Shown here piece by piece: positions 18,406 to 26,495 of a stretch of DNA of 64,000 bases (the first letter of the stretch is position 1; each line of letters starts with the position of its first letter). Below the pieces are notes generated by a model. It was not told the DNA's origin and did no database searches. It saw nothing but the letters and a program-made list of their open reading frames with translations. The position numbers and the translations under genes are program-made. Origin of the DNA: JBCBTJ01 sp039818665 (GTDB lineage Bacteria > Pseudomonadota > Alphaproteobacteria > Caulobacterales > Hyphomonadaceae); contig JBCBTJ010000008.1 of the NCBI GenBank assembly GCA_039818665.1, positions 9,894-73,893 of the forward strand, given 5' to 3'.

Positions 18406-19299
18406 TTAGGATGCTGAGGCCCGCACGATGCGGAAGCCGATATGGTTGGTCGAGAAATCGACCTCTTGCGGCTGGCGCGCGGCGGGGCGGTAGCGGCGGC
18501 AGAAATTGTCGGCGCAGAGATAAGAGCCGCCTTTGAGGGTGTAGGTCGCTTGGTCGAAGGGCGTCTCGGTCCACTCCCAGACATTGCCGAGCATGTCGTG
18601 GAGGCCGGCGCCGTCAGCTTCGAAACAGCCCGCGGGCGCGGTTCCGGCGAAGCCGTCTGAGGCCGCGTCCTCGAACGGAAAAACGCCGTGCCAGATATTG
18701 GCGATCGGCGCGCCGTCTTCGGCCGCGACGCCGCGATGGCCGAGGCGGGCCGCGTACTCCCATTCCGCTTCGCTGGGCAGACGTCCGCCGGCCCAGTCCG
18801 CATAGGCGCGGGCGTCGCGCAGGGAGACATGTATGACGGGGTGGCGGCCGCGAGCGGCAAGGTCCGACCCCGGGCCCTCCGGCGCGCGCCAGGTCGCGCC
18901 GGGCGTCAGCTCCCACATTCCTGGCACGCCTTGCGTCGGCGCGCGGAAGACGCCGGACCCAGCCTCTGGTCCGCCGGCCGCAGCGCTCTTTTCGGCGTCC
19001 GTCACATAGCCCGTCTCGGCGGCGAAGGCGGCGAATTGGTCGTTCGTGACCTCGTGCGCTTGGATCTCGAAACCGTCCAAGTGGAGCCGGCCGCCGCCGC
19101 GCTCTTCGGGGTAATAGGCGTCCGCGCCCTTCTCAAAGCTGCCGGCCGGAATCTCGACGAAGGCGCCGATTTCGATCGACGGGCAAGCGGCGCTTTCCTC
19201 CGAGATCTCGGCCTCGGGCGCGGCTCCGCAGCCGGCGAGCGCGAGGGCGGCGATGGACGCGGCCGCCGCGGAGTGTTTCGGTTGGAATAAGACAGACAC
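18406..19299 (-). CDS. Lipoprotein formylglycine-generating enzyme (sulfatase activator)
   Basis: FGE oxidises the active-site Cys of sulfatases to formylglycine. The GTG at 19299 is chosen because it gives a lipoprotein signal with lipobox LAGC (Cys24); longer frames only run antisense to the next gene. The catalytic domain shows IEIPAGSF-like VEIPAGSFEKGAD, GFEIQAHEVTNDQFAAF, HPVIHVSLRDARAYADWAGGRLPSEAEWEYAAR and NVWEWTETPF. The C-terminal KGGSYLCADNFCRRYRPAAR contains Cys262 and Cys267, the pair of copper-binding catalytic cysteines of aerobic FGE. Two Cys-type sulfatases are adjacent, so the pairing is convincing. As a lipoprotein it would act in the periplasm, which is unusual because sulfatases are normally modified before or during export. 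Confidence 0.92.
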   Translation of the reverse strand: MSVLFQPKHSAAAASIAALALAGCGAAPEAEISEESAACPSIEIGAFVEIPAGSFEKGADAYYPEERGGGRLHLDGFEIQAHEVTNDQFAAFAAETGYVTDAEKSAAAGGPEAGSGVFRAPTQGVPGMWELTPGATWRAPEGPGSDLAARGRHPVIHVSLRDARAYADWAGGRLPSEAEWEYAARLGHRGVAAEDGAPIANIWHGVFPFEDAASDGFAGTAPAGCFEADGAGLHDMLGNVWEWTETPFDQATYTLKGGSYLCADNFCRRYRPAARQPQEVDFSTNHIGFRIVRASAS

Positions 19300-19311
19300 G
19301 AGGAAACGCCC

Positions 19312-20121
19312 ATGACAGAGTCGACGGTTCTCACCAAGATAGAAGACGGGATCGCCACCGTCACGCTGAATGCGCCGAAGACGCTGAATGCGCTCAGCCC
19401 GCAAATGATCCGCGAACTGAACGAGACAATGGACGCGATCGCCGCGGACCCTGCCGTGCGGGTGTTCATCCTGACCGGCGCCGGGCGCGGCTTCTGCTCC
19501 GGCGCGGACCTCTCGGCAGGCGGCGGCGGTGGCGGCGCGACGACGCCTGAAGCGCGAGGCGAGGCGACTCGCAAAGCGATGCATGAGAGCCTCAATCCCA
19601 TCATCAAGAAAATCGCCGACCTGCCCGTGCCGACCATTTCGGCGGTGAACGGCGTCGCCGCCGGCGGCGGCTATGGCGTGGCGCTCGCTTGCGACCTCGT
19701 CATCGCGGCTGAGAGCGCGAAATTCGTGCTGGTCTTCACCCCCCAGCTCGGACTTATCCCCGATCTCGGCGCGTCCTGGCACGCCCCCCGGGCGCTCGGC
19801 CGCACCAAAGCCATGGCGGCGGCTTTCTTCGGCGACCGGATGAGCGCGGCGGACGCCGCAGCGGCCGGTTTGATCTGGAAAAGCGTGCCGGACGATCAGC
19901 TTTGGGACGAGGTGAGCGCGGCCGCCGCCAAGCTCGCAGCCGGCCCCACCAAAGCGTTTCCGGAGGTGCGGCGGGCGTTCGACCTCGCCTCCCGGCAGAG
20001 CCTGCACGCCCATCTCGACTATGAAGCCGAGACCCAGCCCGCGCTCATCGCAACGGAGGATTATGTGGAGGGCGTGAAAGCGTTTCTGCAGAAACGCGCG
20101 CCGGAATTCAAAGGGCGCTAG
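19312..20121 (+). CDS. Enoyl-CoA hydratase/isomerase family protein
   Basis: A 269-residue crotonase-fold enzyme, expected to hydrate or isomerise enoyl-CoA in the cytoplasm. Family marks are ITV-like IATVTLNAPKTLNALSPQM, the oxyanion-hole strand VFILTGAGRGFCSGADLSAG, and ISAVNGVAAGGGYGVALACDLVIAAESAKF. The segment LVFTPQLGLIPDLGASWHAPRALG is also typical. The catalytic Glu pair of classical hydratases is not fully present (VLVFTPQLGLIPDLG), so an isomerase or other crotonase activity is possible. Its ATG is only 12 bases from the divergent FGE start, so regulatory sites must overlap coding sequence. Confidence 0.92.
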   Translation: MTESTVLTKIEDGIATVTLNAPKTLNALSPQMIRELNETMDAIAADPAVRVFILTGAGRGFCSGADLSAGGGGGGATTPEARGEATRKAMHESLNPIIKKIADLPVPTISAVNGVAAGGGYGVALACDLVIAAESAKFVLVFTPQLGLIPDLGASWHAPRALGRTKAMAAAFFGDRMSAADAAAAGLIWKSVPDDQLWDEVSAAAAKLAAGPTKAFPEVRRAFDLASRQSLHAHLDYEAETQPALIATEDYVEGVKAFLQKRAPEFKGR

Positions 20122-20201
20122 CGCGGCGTCGCGCGCCGATTTATCCGCCTCCCCCGCCGCCGGGCTTAGCCTCTGCCTGGTCTATGCGAGGAGGCGGCGG
20201 C

Positions 20202-20738
20202 ATGAGCCGGGATTTGCGGGATTTGTCGGCGCCCTTCGCCGCGAAGGTCGACGCCCTGCTGACGGCCTGCCGCGTGCAGGGCGTCCACATGCGGCCCTTC
20301 TATACGCTACGCGCGCCGGCGGCGCAGGCGCGGCTGTGGCGGCAATCGCGCTCGCGTGCGCAAGTACACGCCGCCATCGCCGGGCTCCGCGAGGCGGGCG
20401 CGCCTTTTCTTGCGCACGTTCTGGAGCGTGTCGGCCCGCAAACCGGGCGATGGGCGACCAACGCCCTGCCCGGGCTGAGCTGGCACCAATGGGGCGAGGC
20501 GGTCGATTGTTTCTGGCTGGTCGATGGACGTGCGGAGTGGTCGACGCGGAAGCAGGTCGATGGCCGGAACGGGTATCGCGTCTATGCCGACGCCGCGGAG
20601 GCCGCCGGGCTCGCCGCCGGCGGCCGCTGGCGGGCGCGAGACTGGCCGCATGTGCAAATGCGCGCCGACAGCTCGCCGCTCCGCACAGGGATGACCCTCG
20701 CCGACGTGGACGCGGAGATGCGGGCGCGGTTCGGCTAA
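20202..20738 (+). CDS. M15-family zinc peptidase (VanY/endolysin-like)
   Basis: A 178-residue peptidoglycan peptidase of the LAS/M15 group. The ATG at 20202 was preferred to 20184 because GAGGAGG lies between the two. Zinc ligands are visible as His95 and Asp102 in LSWHQWGEAVDCFW and His150 in RDWPHVQM, which is the SxHxxGxAxD...WxHVQ pattern of D,D-/L,D-carboxypeptidases and phage endolysins. No signal peptide is seen. That would suit either an endolysin-derived cytoplasmic protein or one released by another route. No other phage genes are nearby. It converges on the 3-hydroxyacyl-CoA dehydrogenase gene, 3 bases away. Confidence 0.85.
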   Translation: MSRDLRDLSAPFAAKVDALLTACRVQGVHMRPFYTLRAPAAQARLWRQSRSRAQVHAAIAGLREAGAPFLAHVLERVGPQTGRWATNALPGLSWHQWGEAVDCFWLVDGRAEWSTRKQVDGRNGYRVYADAAEAAGLAAGGRWRARDWPHVQMRADSSPLRTGMTLADVDAEMRARFG

Positions 20739-20741
20739 TCT

Positions 20742-22031
20742 TCAGCCGGGCTGCACGTCGACGAATTTCCCGCCCTCGGCGGCGAGTTTCTTCAGCGTCT
20801 CGGCCGGCTTGAAGCGCTCGTCGGATGCGCCGAGCGTCTCCATTTTGGCGAGCACCGCCTTTGCGCCGACCATGTCGCCATAGAACATCGGCCCGCCCTT
20901 GTCGGCCGGCCAGCCATAACCGTTGAGCCAGACGATATCGATATCTGAAGCGCGCTGGGCTTTGCCCTCCTCCAGGATCTTCAGGGACTCGTTGATCATC
21001 GGATAGATGCAGTCTGCGATGATCTCGTCCTGGCTCGCGGTCGACGGCTCCGCGCCGGTGACCTCGCGGATGATCTTGGCCGTCACGTCCGAGGGGATCG
21101 GCCGGCGGTTCTCATCGTAGTCGTAATAGCCCGCGCCGGTTTTCTGGCCGCGGCGGTCTAGCTCGCAGAGCTGATCGCGGATCGGATTAGCGGTCTTCGC
21201 GCCCTTCTTCCAACCGATGTCGAGGCCCGCCAGGTCGGACATTTGAAACGGGCCCATGCGAAAGCCGAAGGCGTTGAGCGCGGCGTCTACATCCCAGGGC
21301 ATGACGCCTTCATAGATGAGCCGCATCGCCTGGGTCTGGCGCGCGAAGAGGATGCGATTGCCGACAAAGCCCGGGCAGACCCCGACCAGCACAGCGATCT
21401 TGTTGATCGTCTTGGCGAGATCCATGCAGGTCATGATGACATCATCTGCCGTGTGGTCGGCGCGGACGATCTCCAGCAGCTTCATAACGTTCGCAGGCGA
21501 GAAGAAATGGAGGCCGATCACGTCCTCCGGCCGCTTCGTCACCGCGGCGATCTCGTCGATGTTCAGCGCGGACGTGTTGGTGGCGAGGATCGCGCCCGGC
21601 TTCATGATCCGGTCGAGGTCGGTGAAGATCTTCTTTTTCAGATCCATGTCCTCGAACACGGCCTCGATGATGAGGTCACAGTCGGCGAGCTCCTCCATGG
21701 AGAGCGTGCCGCCCAGGCGGCCCATGCGGAGGTCGACCTCTTCGGGTGCGAACCGGCCCTTGTCGGCGCTGCGTTGATAATGGCCCCGCACCACGCCGAG
21801 GCCGCGGTCGAGCGCTTCTTGCTTGGTCTCGAGGATCTTCACCTCGATGCCCGCCGTGGCGAAGTTCATAGAGATGCCGCCGCCCATCGTGCCGGCGCCG
21901 ATGACGCCGACTTTTTCGATGGCGCGGCGCGGCGTGTCGGCCGGAACGCTCGGCACCTCCCACGCCTTGCGGCCGGCCTCGGCGATATAGTCTGACACCT
22001 CTTGCGGCGACGGTTCGACAATCGCGGACAT
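20742..22031 (-). CDS. 3-hydroxyacyl-CoA dehydrogenase
   Basis: A 429-residue NAD-dependent L-3-hydroxyacyl-CoA dehydrogenase of beta-oxidation. The Rossmann motif is VGVIGAGTMGGGISMNFATAGIEV at about residue 41. Further blocks are LIIEAVFEDMDLKKKIF, ILATNTSALNIDEIA, the catalytic-His strand VIGLHFFSPANVMKLLEIV, and CPGFVGNRILFARQTQA. A duplicated C-terminal 3HCDH domain ends the protein. It resembles the dehydrogenase half of FadB/FadJ without the hydratase half; a separate crotonase is encoded at 19312. It is 29 bases downstream of an amidohydrolase gene on the same strand. Confidence 0.95.
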   Translation of the reverse strand: MSAIVEPSPQEVSDYIAEAGRKAWEVPSVPADTPRRAIEKVGVIGAGTMGGGISMNFATAGIEVKILETKQEALDRGLGVVRGHYQRSADKGRFAPEEVDLRMGRLGGTLSMEELADCDLIIEAVFEDMDLKKKIFTDLDRIMKPGAILATNTSALNIDEIAAVTKRPEDVIGLHFFSPANVMKLLEIVRADHTADDVIMTCMDLAKTINKIAVLVGVCPGFVGNRILFARQTQAMRLIYEGVMPWDVDAALNAFGFRMGPFQMSDLAGLDIGWKKGAKTANPIRDQLCELDRRGQKTGAGYYDYDENRRPIPSDVTAKIIREVTGAEPSTASQDEIIADCIYPMINESLKILEEGKAQRASDIDIVWLNGYGWPADKGGPMFYGDMVGAKAVLAKMETLGASDERFKPAETLKKLAAEGGKFVDVQPG

Positions 22032-22060
22032 GGGCGTTCCTCCTTAAGTTTTCCTGGGCT

Positions 22061-23071
22061 CTAAGACGCCGCGTCCAAGCGGTAAACCCGCCGCGCCGTG
22101 CCGGCGAACATGGCGGCTTGTTCAGCCTCGCTGTAATCGGCGGCGATCTTTTTGAGCCCGTTCCAGAGCACGCCGTAGGAGATTGAGAGCCGATCGACTG
22201 GGAAATTGCTCTCGAACATGCACCGGTCGGCGCCGAAGCATTGGATCGCGTGGCGGTAGTAGCGGCCTTGAGCTTCCACGAACTCGTCCGAGGTCGGCGG
22301 CTTGTCCCGCCCATCCCAGCCGAAGCCATTGTCCGGCATGGCGAGGCCGCCGAGCTTGGCGACGACGTTCGGCTGCTGAGCGATGGCGGCGATGTCGTCT
22401 TTCCAGGCCTCGAAGATCTCGTCGCGCTTGCCGGCGAAGCGGCCGACGCCGAGGGGCGTGCCGAAATGGTCGAGGATCATGGTCGTGCCGGGCACGGCTT
22501 CGGCGAGGTCGCGATAGGCCGGGTTTTGGTGGTGATAGTGCCAGGTGTCGTAGGTGAGGCCGCGCTCGCCAAGCCGGGCGACGCCTCGCCGGAAATCCTC
22601 GTCATAGTACAGCCGCTCCGGCGCACGGCCGGGGATAGTAAGCGCGGCGGGGTCTTCGTCGCGCGCGCCGCTGTGGCGGATGCCGCGGAACCGGCCACGC
22701 CCGGCCGCCTCGTGGGCGTCCAGGATCTCGTCGAGATCGGCGCGTGTGAGGTCGGCGTGGGAGACGATGCCGGCGATGGTGGCTTGGCTTGGGTCTTTTT
22801 CGGACGCTTCAGCGGCCTCGGCGAGGTACTCGGTTTCGCCGACAGGTTTGAGGTGGTCTGGGCCGTCCTCGCGATAATCCGATCCGCACTCCAAAAAGAC
22901 CGTCTGAACGATTTTGTGGCCTGAGCCCGTATCCGCCCAAAGATCGGACACCTCGTAGCGCAGCGCCGGAACCCGCCAGAGGTGGTGGTGGGGGTCGACG
23001 ATTTCGCGATCAGGATCGATCGGGTCTTCGCGGACTTGGTTCAGCCACTCATTGTTGTCCCACCGGCTCAT
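22061..23071 (-). CDS. Amidohydrolase-2 family TIM-barrel hydrolase
   Basis: A 336-residue metal-dependent hydrolase of the amidohydrolase 2 (PF04909-type) group, which includes lactonases and decarboxylases. The metal-binding HxH after strand 1 is seen as IVDPHHHLWR (residues about 24-33). Later strands provide QTVFLECGSDYR, LTYDTWHYHHQNP, MILDHFGTP and the C-terminal CMFESNFPVDRLSISYGVLW, where an Asp-type ligand is expected. A long inserted segment reads YLAEAAEASEKDPSQ. It lies upstream of a 3-hydroxyacyl-CoA dehydrogenase in the same direction, suggesting ring-opening or lactone hydrolysis within a catabolic pathway. The substrate is not known. Confidence 0.88.
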   Translation of the reverse strand: MSRWDNNEWLNQVREDPIDPDREIVDPHHHLWRVPALRYEVSDLWADTGSGHKIVQTVFLECGSDYREDGPDHLKPVGETEYLAEAAEASEKDPSQATIAGIVSHADLTRADLDEILDAHEAAGRGRFRGIRHSGARDEDPAALTIPGRAPERLYYDEDFRRGVARLGERGLTYDTWHYHHQNPAYRDLAEAVPGTTMILDHFGTPLGVGRFAGKRDEIFEAWKDDIAAIAQQPNVVAKLGGLAMPDNGFGWDGRDKPPTSDEFVEAQGRYYRHAIQCFGADRCMFESNFPVDRLSISYGVLWNGLKKIAADYSEAEQAAMFAGTARRVYRLDAAS

Positions 23072-23179
23072 GGTGGCCTCCTCCCTGTTTTCAACATGCT
23101 AACCGATCGCCGGGCGGCGCGAAGCCCCTGCCGCAAGGGCACGCTTGCCGGTCTCGCCGCGCCGTCCTACCCAAGCGCC

Positions 23180-24181
23180 ATGGCGAAAGCGGCGACACAG
23201 AGCCAGACGGGCTATGAGGCGCTTACCTCGATCGAGGCCGTGACCAGCGGCCTGGACGGGGTCGGCTATATCTCCACCAAAGAGATTTCGACCGCGGTCT
23301 ACATCGCCCACCATCTGCGCAAGCCGATCTTGATCGAGGGGCCGGCGGGCGTCGGCAAGACCGATCTCGCCGTCTCGCTCTCCAAATGGCTGGACGCGCC
23401 GCTGGAGCGGCTGCAATGCTATGAGGGCTTGGACGAGAGCAAAGCGCTGTATGAGTGGAAATACGGCAAGCAGCTGCTCTACACGCAGATCCTGAAGGAC
23501 CGCCTGAACGAGGTGCTCGGCGGCACGGGCACGCTGAGCGATCTCACCCAACGCCTCGGCGATTTCGAGGACATCTTCTTCTCGGATGATTTTCTCGAGC
23601 CGCGCCCGCTGCTGCGGGCCATGCGGCAGGACGCGGGCTCTGTCCTCCTGATCGACGAAATCGACAAGTCGGACGAGGAGTTCGAGGCGTTTCTCTTAGA
23701 AGTGCTGTCCGATTATCAGGTCACCGTGCCCGAGATCGGCACGATCATGGCGCAGGTGCCGCCTCTGGTGATCCTCACTTCGAACAATGTCCGCGAGCTG
23801 GGCGACGCGCTGAAGCGGCGCTGCCTGCACCTCCATATCAGCTTCCCCACGGCCGCGCGCGAAAGACAAATCGTCCAAGCGCGCGTGCCGAACATTTCCG
23901 AAGACTTGCTGAAACAGCTCGTCGCCTTCGTTCAGGCCCTGCGCGAGGAGGACATCAAGAAACGCCCCTCGATCTCCGAAACGGTGGATTGGGCGCGGAC
24001 TCTGCTCTTGCTGCACGCCGACGCGCTGGACGAAGAGCTTGTCCGCTCGACGCTCAACGTCCTCTTGAAGCATGAGAGCGACATCCAGGCGGTGGGCAAA
24101 GCCGTCGGCAAGATCGCCCGCGAGGCGGCGACGCCGGAGACCGCCGGGCGGCTCGCCTCGGGCTATCCGGATCTCTCATGA
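23180..24181 (+). CDS. MoxR-type AAA+ ATPase
   Basis: A 333-residue AAA+ ATPase. The ATG at 23180 begins MAKAATQSQTGYEALTSIEAV; the frame open to 22982 is probably non-coding. Walker A is GPAGVGKTD with Lys60, Walker B is SVLLIDEIDKSDEEFEAFLLEVL, sensor 1 is ILTSNN, and the Arg-finger region is LKRRCLHLHISFP. The C-terminal lid follows. It overlaps the next VWA gene as ATGA, which is the classic MoxR-VWA pairing. These pairs act as chaperone systems that mature metalloenzymes or other complexes. The client protein here is not evident. Confidence 0.93.
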   Translation: MAKAATQSQTGYEALTSIEAVTSGLDGVGYISTKEISTAVYIAHHLRKPILIEGPAGVGKTDLAVSLSKWLDAPLERLQCYEGLDESKALYEWKYGKQLLYTQILKDRLNEVLGGTGTLSDLTQRLGDFEDIFFSDDFLEPRPLLRAMRQDAGSVLLIDEIDKSDEEFEAFLLEVLSDYQVTVPEIGTIMAQVPPLVILTSNNVRELGDALKRRCLHLHISFPTAARERQIVQARVPNISEDLLKQLVAFVQALREEDIKKRPSISETVDWARTLLLLHADALDEELVRSTLNVLLKHESDIQAVGKAVGKIAREAATPETAGRLASGYPDLS

Positions 24182-25521
24182 GCGCCGAGCGCACGCTGAC
24201 GGAATTCGTCCGCGCCTTGCGCTCCGCCGACGTTCCGGTCTCCACCGCCGAAGCCATCGCCGCCGTCGAGGCGGTGCGGCTGATGGGGTATCAGGATAAA
24301 GACGTTCTGAAGGACTCGCTGCGCCCGGTGCTCGCCAAATCCGTAGACGAAGCCTCGGATTTCGACCGCTTGTTCGACCTCTTTTTCGCGCGCCGCGCGC
24401 CGGAGACATCGGGCGGCGGCGAAGGGGCCCAGGCGGATGGGGAGTCCGAGGGCGAAGCGCCGCAAGATATGGTCGAGCTCGCCCAATCCGGCGACGAGGC
24501 GGCCATCGCCATGGCGATCGAGCAGGCGGGCCGCGACGCGAACGTGCAGGACATCCGCTTCTCCACCCAGACCGCTTACTACGCCCAGCAAATGATGAAA
24601 GCGATGGGCGTTGAAAAGCTTGAATCCCGTCTTCTGGACCGCCTGCAAGCGCACACCGAGGAGGCCGACGCCGAAGCCGAGGCATTGATGGGCGCGCGCC
24701 GCGACATGATGCGCCGGGCGCGCGAGCATGCAAACGCGCAGTTCGAAGTGTTCGGCCGGGGCGAGACGGATCGGTTCCGGGAGGATTTTCTGTCGGAGAA
24801 GCGCATCAGCGATTTCGACCGCTCCGACCACGAACGGATGAAGGCGCTGGTCGCTAAGATGGCGAAGCGATTAGCGGTGAAGCACTCGCGCCGGCGCCGG
24901 AAGAAGAATCGCGGCCAGCTGGATGTGCGCCGGACGCTCCGCCGCAACGCCGGACGCGACAGCGTGCCGTTCGACGTTCATTGGAAACAGAAGAAGCGCG
25001 ACCGGCCGAAGTTCATCGCGATTTGCGACGTGTCCGGATCTGTCGCGCGTTATGTGCGCTTTCTTCTCTTGCTGCTGCACAGTCTCAATGACGTCGTGCC
25101 GCATTTTCGCGCCTTCGCCTTCTCGGCGCGGCTGACCGATGTCGGGGATTGGCTGGACACGGACGGGTTCGAGCGCGCCATGGAGCGGATCGTCCGGGAT
25201 GTCGGCATGGGCTCGACCGACTACGGACAAGCTCTTTCAGACCTCAAAGTCGACCATTGGAACGCCATCGACCGGCGCACGACGCTGTTCATCCTCGGCG
25301 ACGGGCGCTCCAACTACGCAGACCCCCGGCTCGACCTCTTCAAAGAAGCCGCCGCCCGCGCCAAACGCACGATCTGGCTGAACCCCGAAGGGCCCTCCGG
25401 CTGGGGGACCGGCGACAGCGTCATCCCCCGCTACAAGCCGTTCTGCAACACGATGGAACACGTGGCGACGCTGAAGGATCTCGAGCGCGCGGTGGATACG
25501 GCGTTGGCCGCTTATACCTGA
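24178..25521 (+). CDS. CoxE-like VWA-domain protein
   Basis: A 447-residue cytoplasmic partner of the upstream MoxR ATPase. The N-terminal helical half (TLTEFVRALRSADVPVSTAEAIAAVEAV) is followed by acidic and basic linkers (SGGGEGAQADGESEGEAP; KHSRRRRKKNRGQLD). The C-terminal von Willebrand A domain has the metal-ion-dependent adhesion site DVSGSVARYV near residue 285 and GSTDYGQALSD as a later MIDAS Thr/Ser segment. CoxE proteins were named in CO dehydrogenase clusters. No cox structural genes are nearby, so only a general MoxR-VWA maturation role is supported. Its 3' end overlaps the convergent DoxX-like gene by 10 bases. Confidence 0.92.
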   Translation: MSAERTLTEFVRALRSADVPVSTAEAIAAVEAVRLMGYQDKDVLKDSLRPVLAKSVDEASDFDRLFDLFFARRAPETSGGGEGAQADGESEGEAPQDMVELAQSGDEAAIAMAIEQAGRDANVQDIRFSTQTAYYAQQMMKAMGVEKLESRLLDRLQAHTEEADAEAEALMGARRDMMRRAREHANAQFEVFGRGETDRFREDFLSEKRISDFDRSDHERMKALVAKMAKRLAVKHSRRRRKKNRGQLDVRRTLRRNAGRDSVPFDVHWKQKKRDRPKFIAICDVSGSVARYVRFLLLLLHSLNDVVPHFRAFAFSARLTDVGDWLDTDGFERAMERIVRDVGMGSTDYGQALSDLKVDHWNAIDRRTTLFILGDGRSNYADPRLDLFKEAAARAKRTIWLNPEGPSGWGTGDSVIPRYKPFCNTMEHVATLKDLERAVDTALAAYT

Positions 25522-26006
25522 GCGTCTCGCGCCAACGGTAAAAACGTCGAGCGCAAGCCGCTGAGAATGGTCAGCCCGTCCCGCCGCCGGATCACCAGCA
25601 TGGCGATCAAGGAAATCCAGACGATCACGGCCGCGACAAACAGGCCGCCGCCGTCATTGTTCGGGTCGACGCCCAGCGGCGTGAACAGGTGGAACGAGAT
25701 CGCGCCGGTCATGACCGCGACGGCGATCGCCGCGCCTACGACTTGAAGGCGTCGAAACCGCGACAGGATGCCGAGCAGCAACAACGACGACGCGATCAGC
25801 TCCGCCGTTCCAATCACATATTGGCTGAACAATCCGGTTTGCGCGAACAGGCCGTCCGCGCCCCAACCGCCAGCCCACGCGTTGAGCCGGCCGAAGATCT
25901 CCTGCGTCTCCGGCGCGTTGGTGAACTTAAATCGGAGACTGTCCAGGAAGACGATGGACGCGAAGACCGCGATGACATGCGGCGCATATTGCAGGTACCG
26001 CTGCAT
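25512..26006 (-). CDS. DoxX-like four-helix membrane protein
   Basis: A 164-residue inner-membrane protein with four hydrophobic segments: HVIAVFASIVFLDSLRFKFT, YVIGTAELIASSLLLLGIL, VVGAAIAVAVMTGAISFHLFTPLG and GLFVAAVIVWISLIAMLVI. This fits the DoxX/DUF4405-like group. The ATG at 26006 starts MQRYLQYAPHV, while the longer frame to 26141 is antisense-like and Arg-rich. It is only eight bases downstream of the YHS gene and probably co-transcribed with it and with the MarR regulator. A redox or membrane-stress role is typical of DoxX relatives but is not shown here. Confidence 0.8.
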   Translation of the reverse strand: MQRYLQYAPHVIAVFASIVFLDSLRFKFTNAPETQEIFGRLNAWAGGWGADGLFAQTGLFSQYVIGTAELIASSLLLLGILSRFRRLQVVGAAIAVAVMTGAISFHLFTPLGVDPNNDGGGLFVAAVIVWISLIAMLVIRRRDGLTILSGLRSTFLPLARDAQV

Positions 26007-26014
26007 GGCTGGCG

Positions 26015-26467
26015 CTAGTCCTCGATCACGCTCGGCCAATTGCCGTCCGCGGCGGTGATGAAGCCGCCGATGTCGGTCTCCCATGTCTCCTGAACGTCGC
26101 GGTTGTAGTTTAGGTACAATTTGCCATCGACGATCTTCCAATGCCGCGCGTCGCCTTTGGCGGTGTAGCCTTGGGAGACGGCCCAGGCGCAGTACCCGCC
26201 ATATTGGGGCGCGTAGGCCGCCGGCTCGGCCAGGAAAGCGTCCAAATTCTCCTGGCTCGAGAAGCGGAATTCCGCGCCCTCATAGGTGGTGGAGAACTCG
26301 GCTGTTCCTTTCACCGGCTCACCGTCGGTGAAGTAAGCGACGGCGTCGTGGCCCTGGACGGCGACGTTGGAGAAGCGGCCCGTATAGACCGGGGCTTTGT
26401 CGGCCAGCGCCGGCGCGGCCAAAGCGGTGAGGGTCAGCGCGGCGAAGATGGATCTTAGAGTTTTCAC
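26015..26467 (-). CDS. Secreted YHS-domain protein
   Basis: A 150-residue exported protein. The GTG at 26467 follows AAGGAGACCC and gives a cleavable signal peptide (VKTLRSIFAALTLTALAAPALA). The mature protein carries a YHS-like domain: VAVQGHDAVAYFTDGEPVKGTAEFSTTYEGAEFRFSSQENLDAFLAEP. This is followed by YAPQYGGYCAWAVSQG, whose Tyr, Cys and His-rich surroundings suggest metal binding. YHS domains occur in metal-transport and redox proteins. It sits between a MarR regulator and a DoxX-like membrane protein, all on one strand. A heme/metal or quinone-stress function is plausible but inferred. Confidence 0.87.
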   Translation of the reverse strand: MKTLRSIFAALTLTALAAPALADKAPVYTGRFSNVAVQGHDAVAYFTDGEPVKGTAEFSTTYEGAEFRFSSQENLDAFLAEPAAYAPQYGGYCAWAVSQGYTAKGDARHWKIVDGKLYLNYNRDVQETWETDIGGFITAADGNWPSVIED

Positions 26468-26495
26468 TTTGGGTCTCCTTGGACAATTTAAGGGA

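Noticed and set aside
20202..20738. Prophage suggested by the M15/endolysin-like peptidase
   Set aside because: No holin, capsid, tail, integrase or repressor genes are nearby; it stands alone among metabolic genes.
24178..25521. CO dehydrogenase (cox) cluster suggested by the CoxE-like protein
   Set aside because: No coxMSL structural genes or molybdenum-cofactor genes are in the window; MoxR-VWA pairs serve many other clients.
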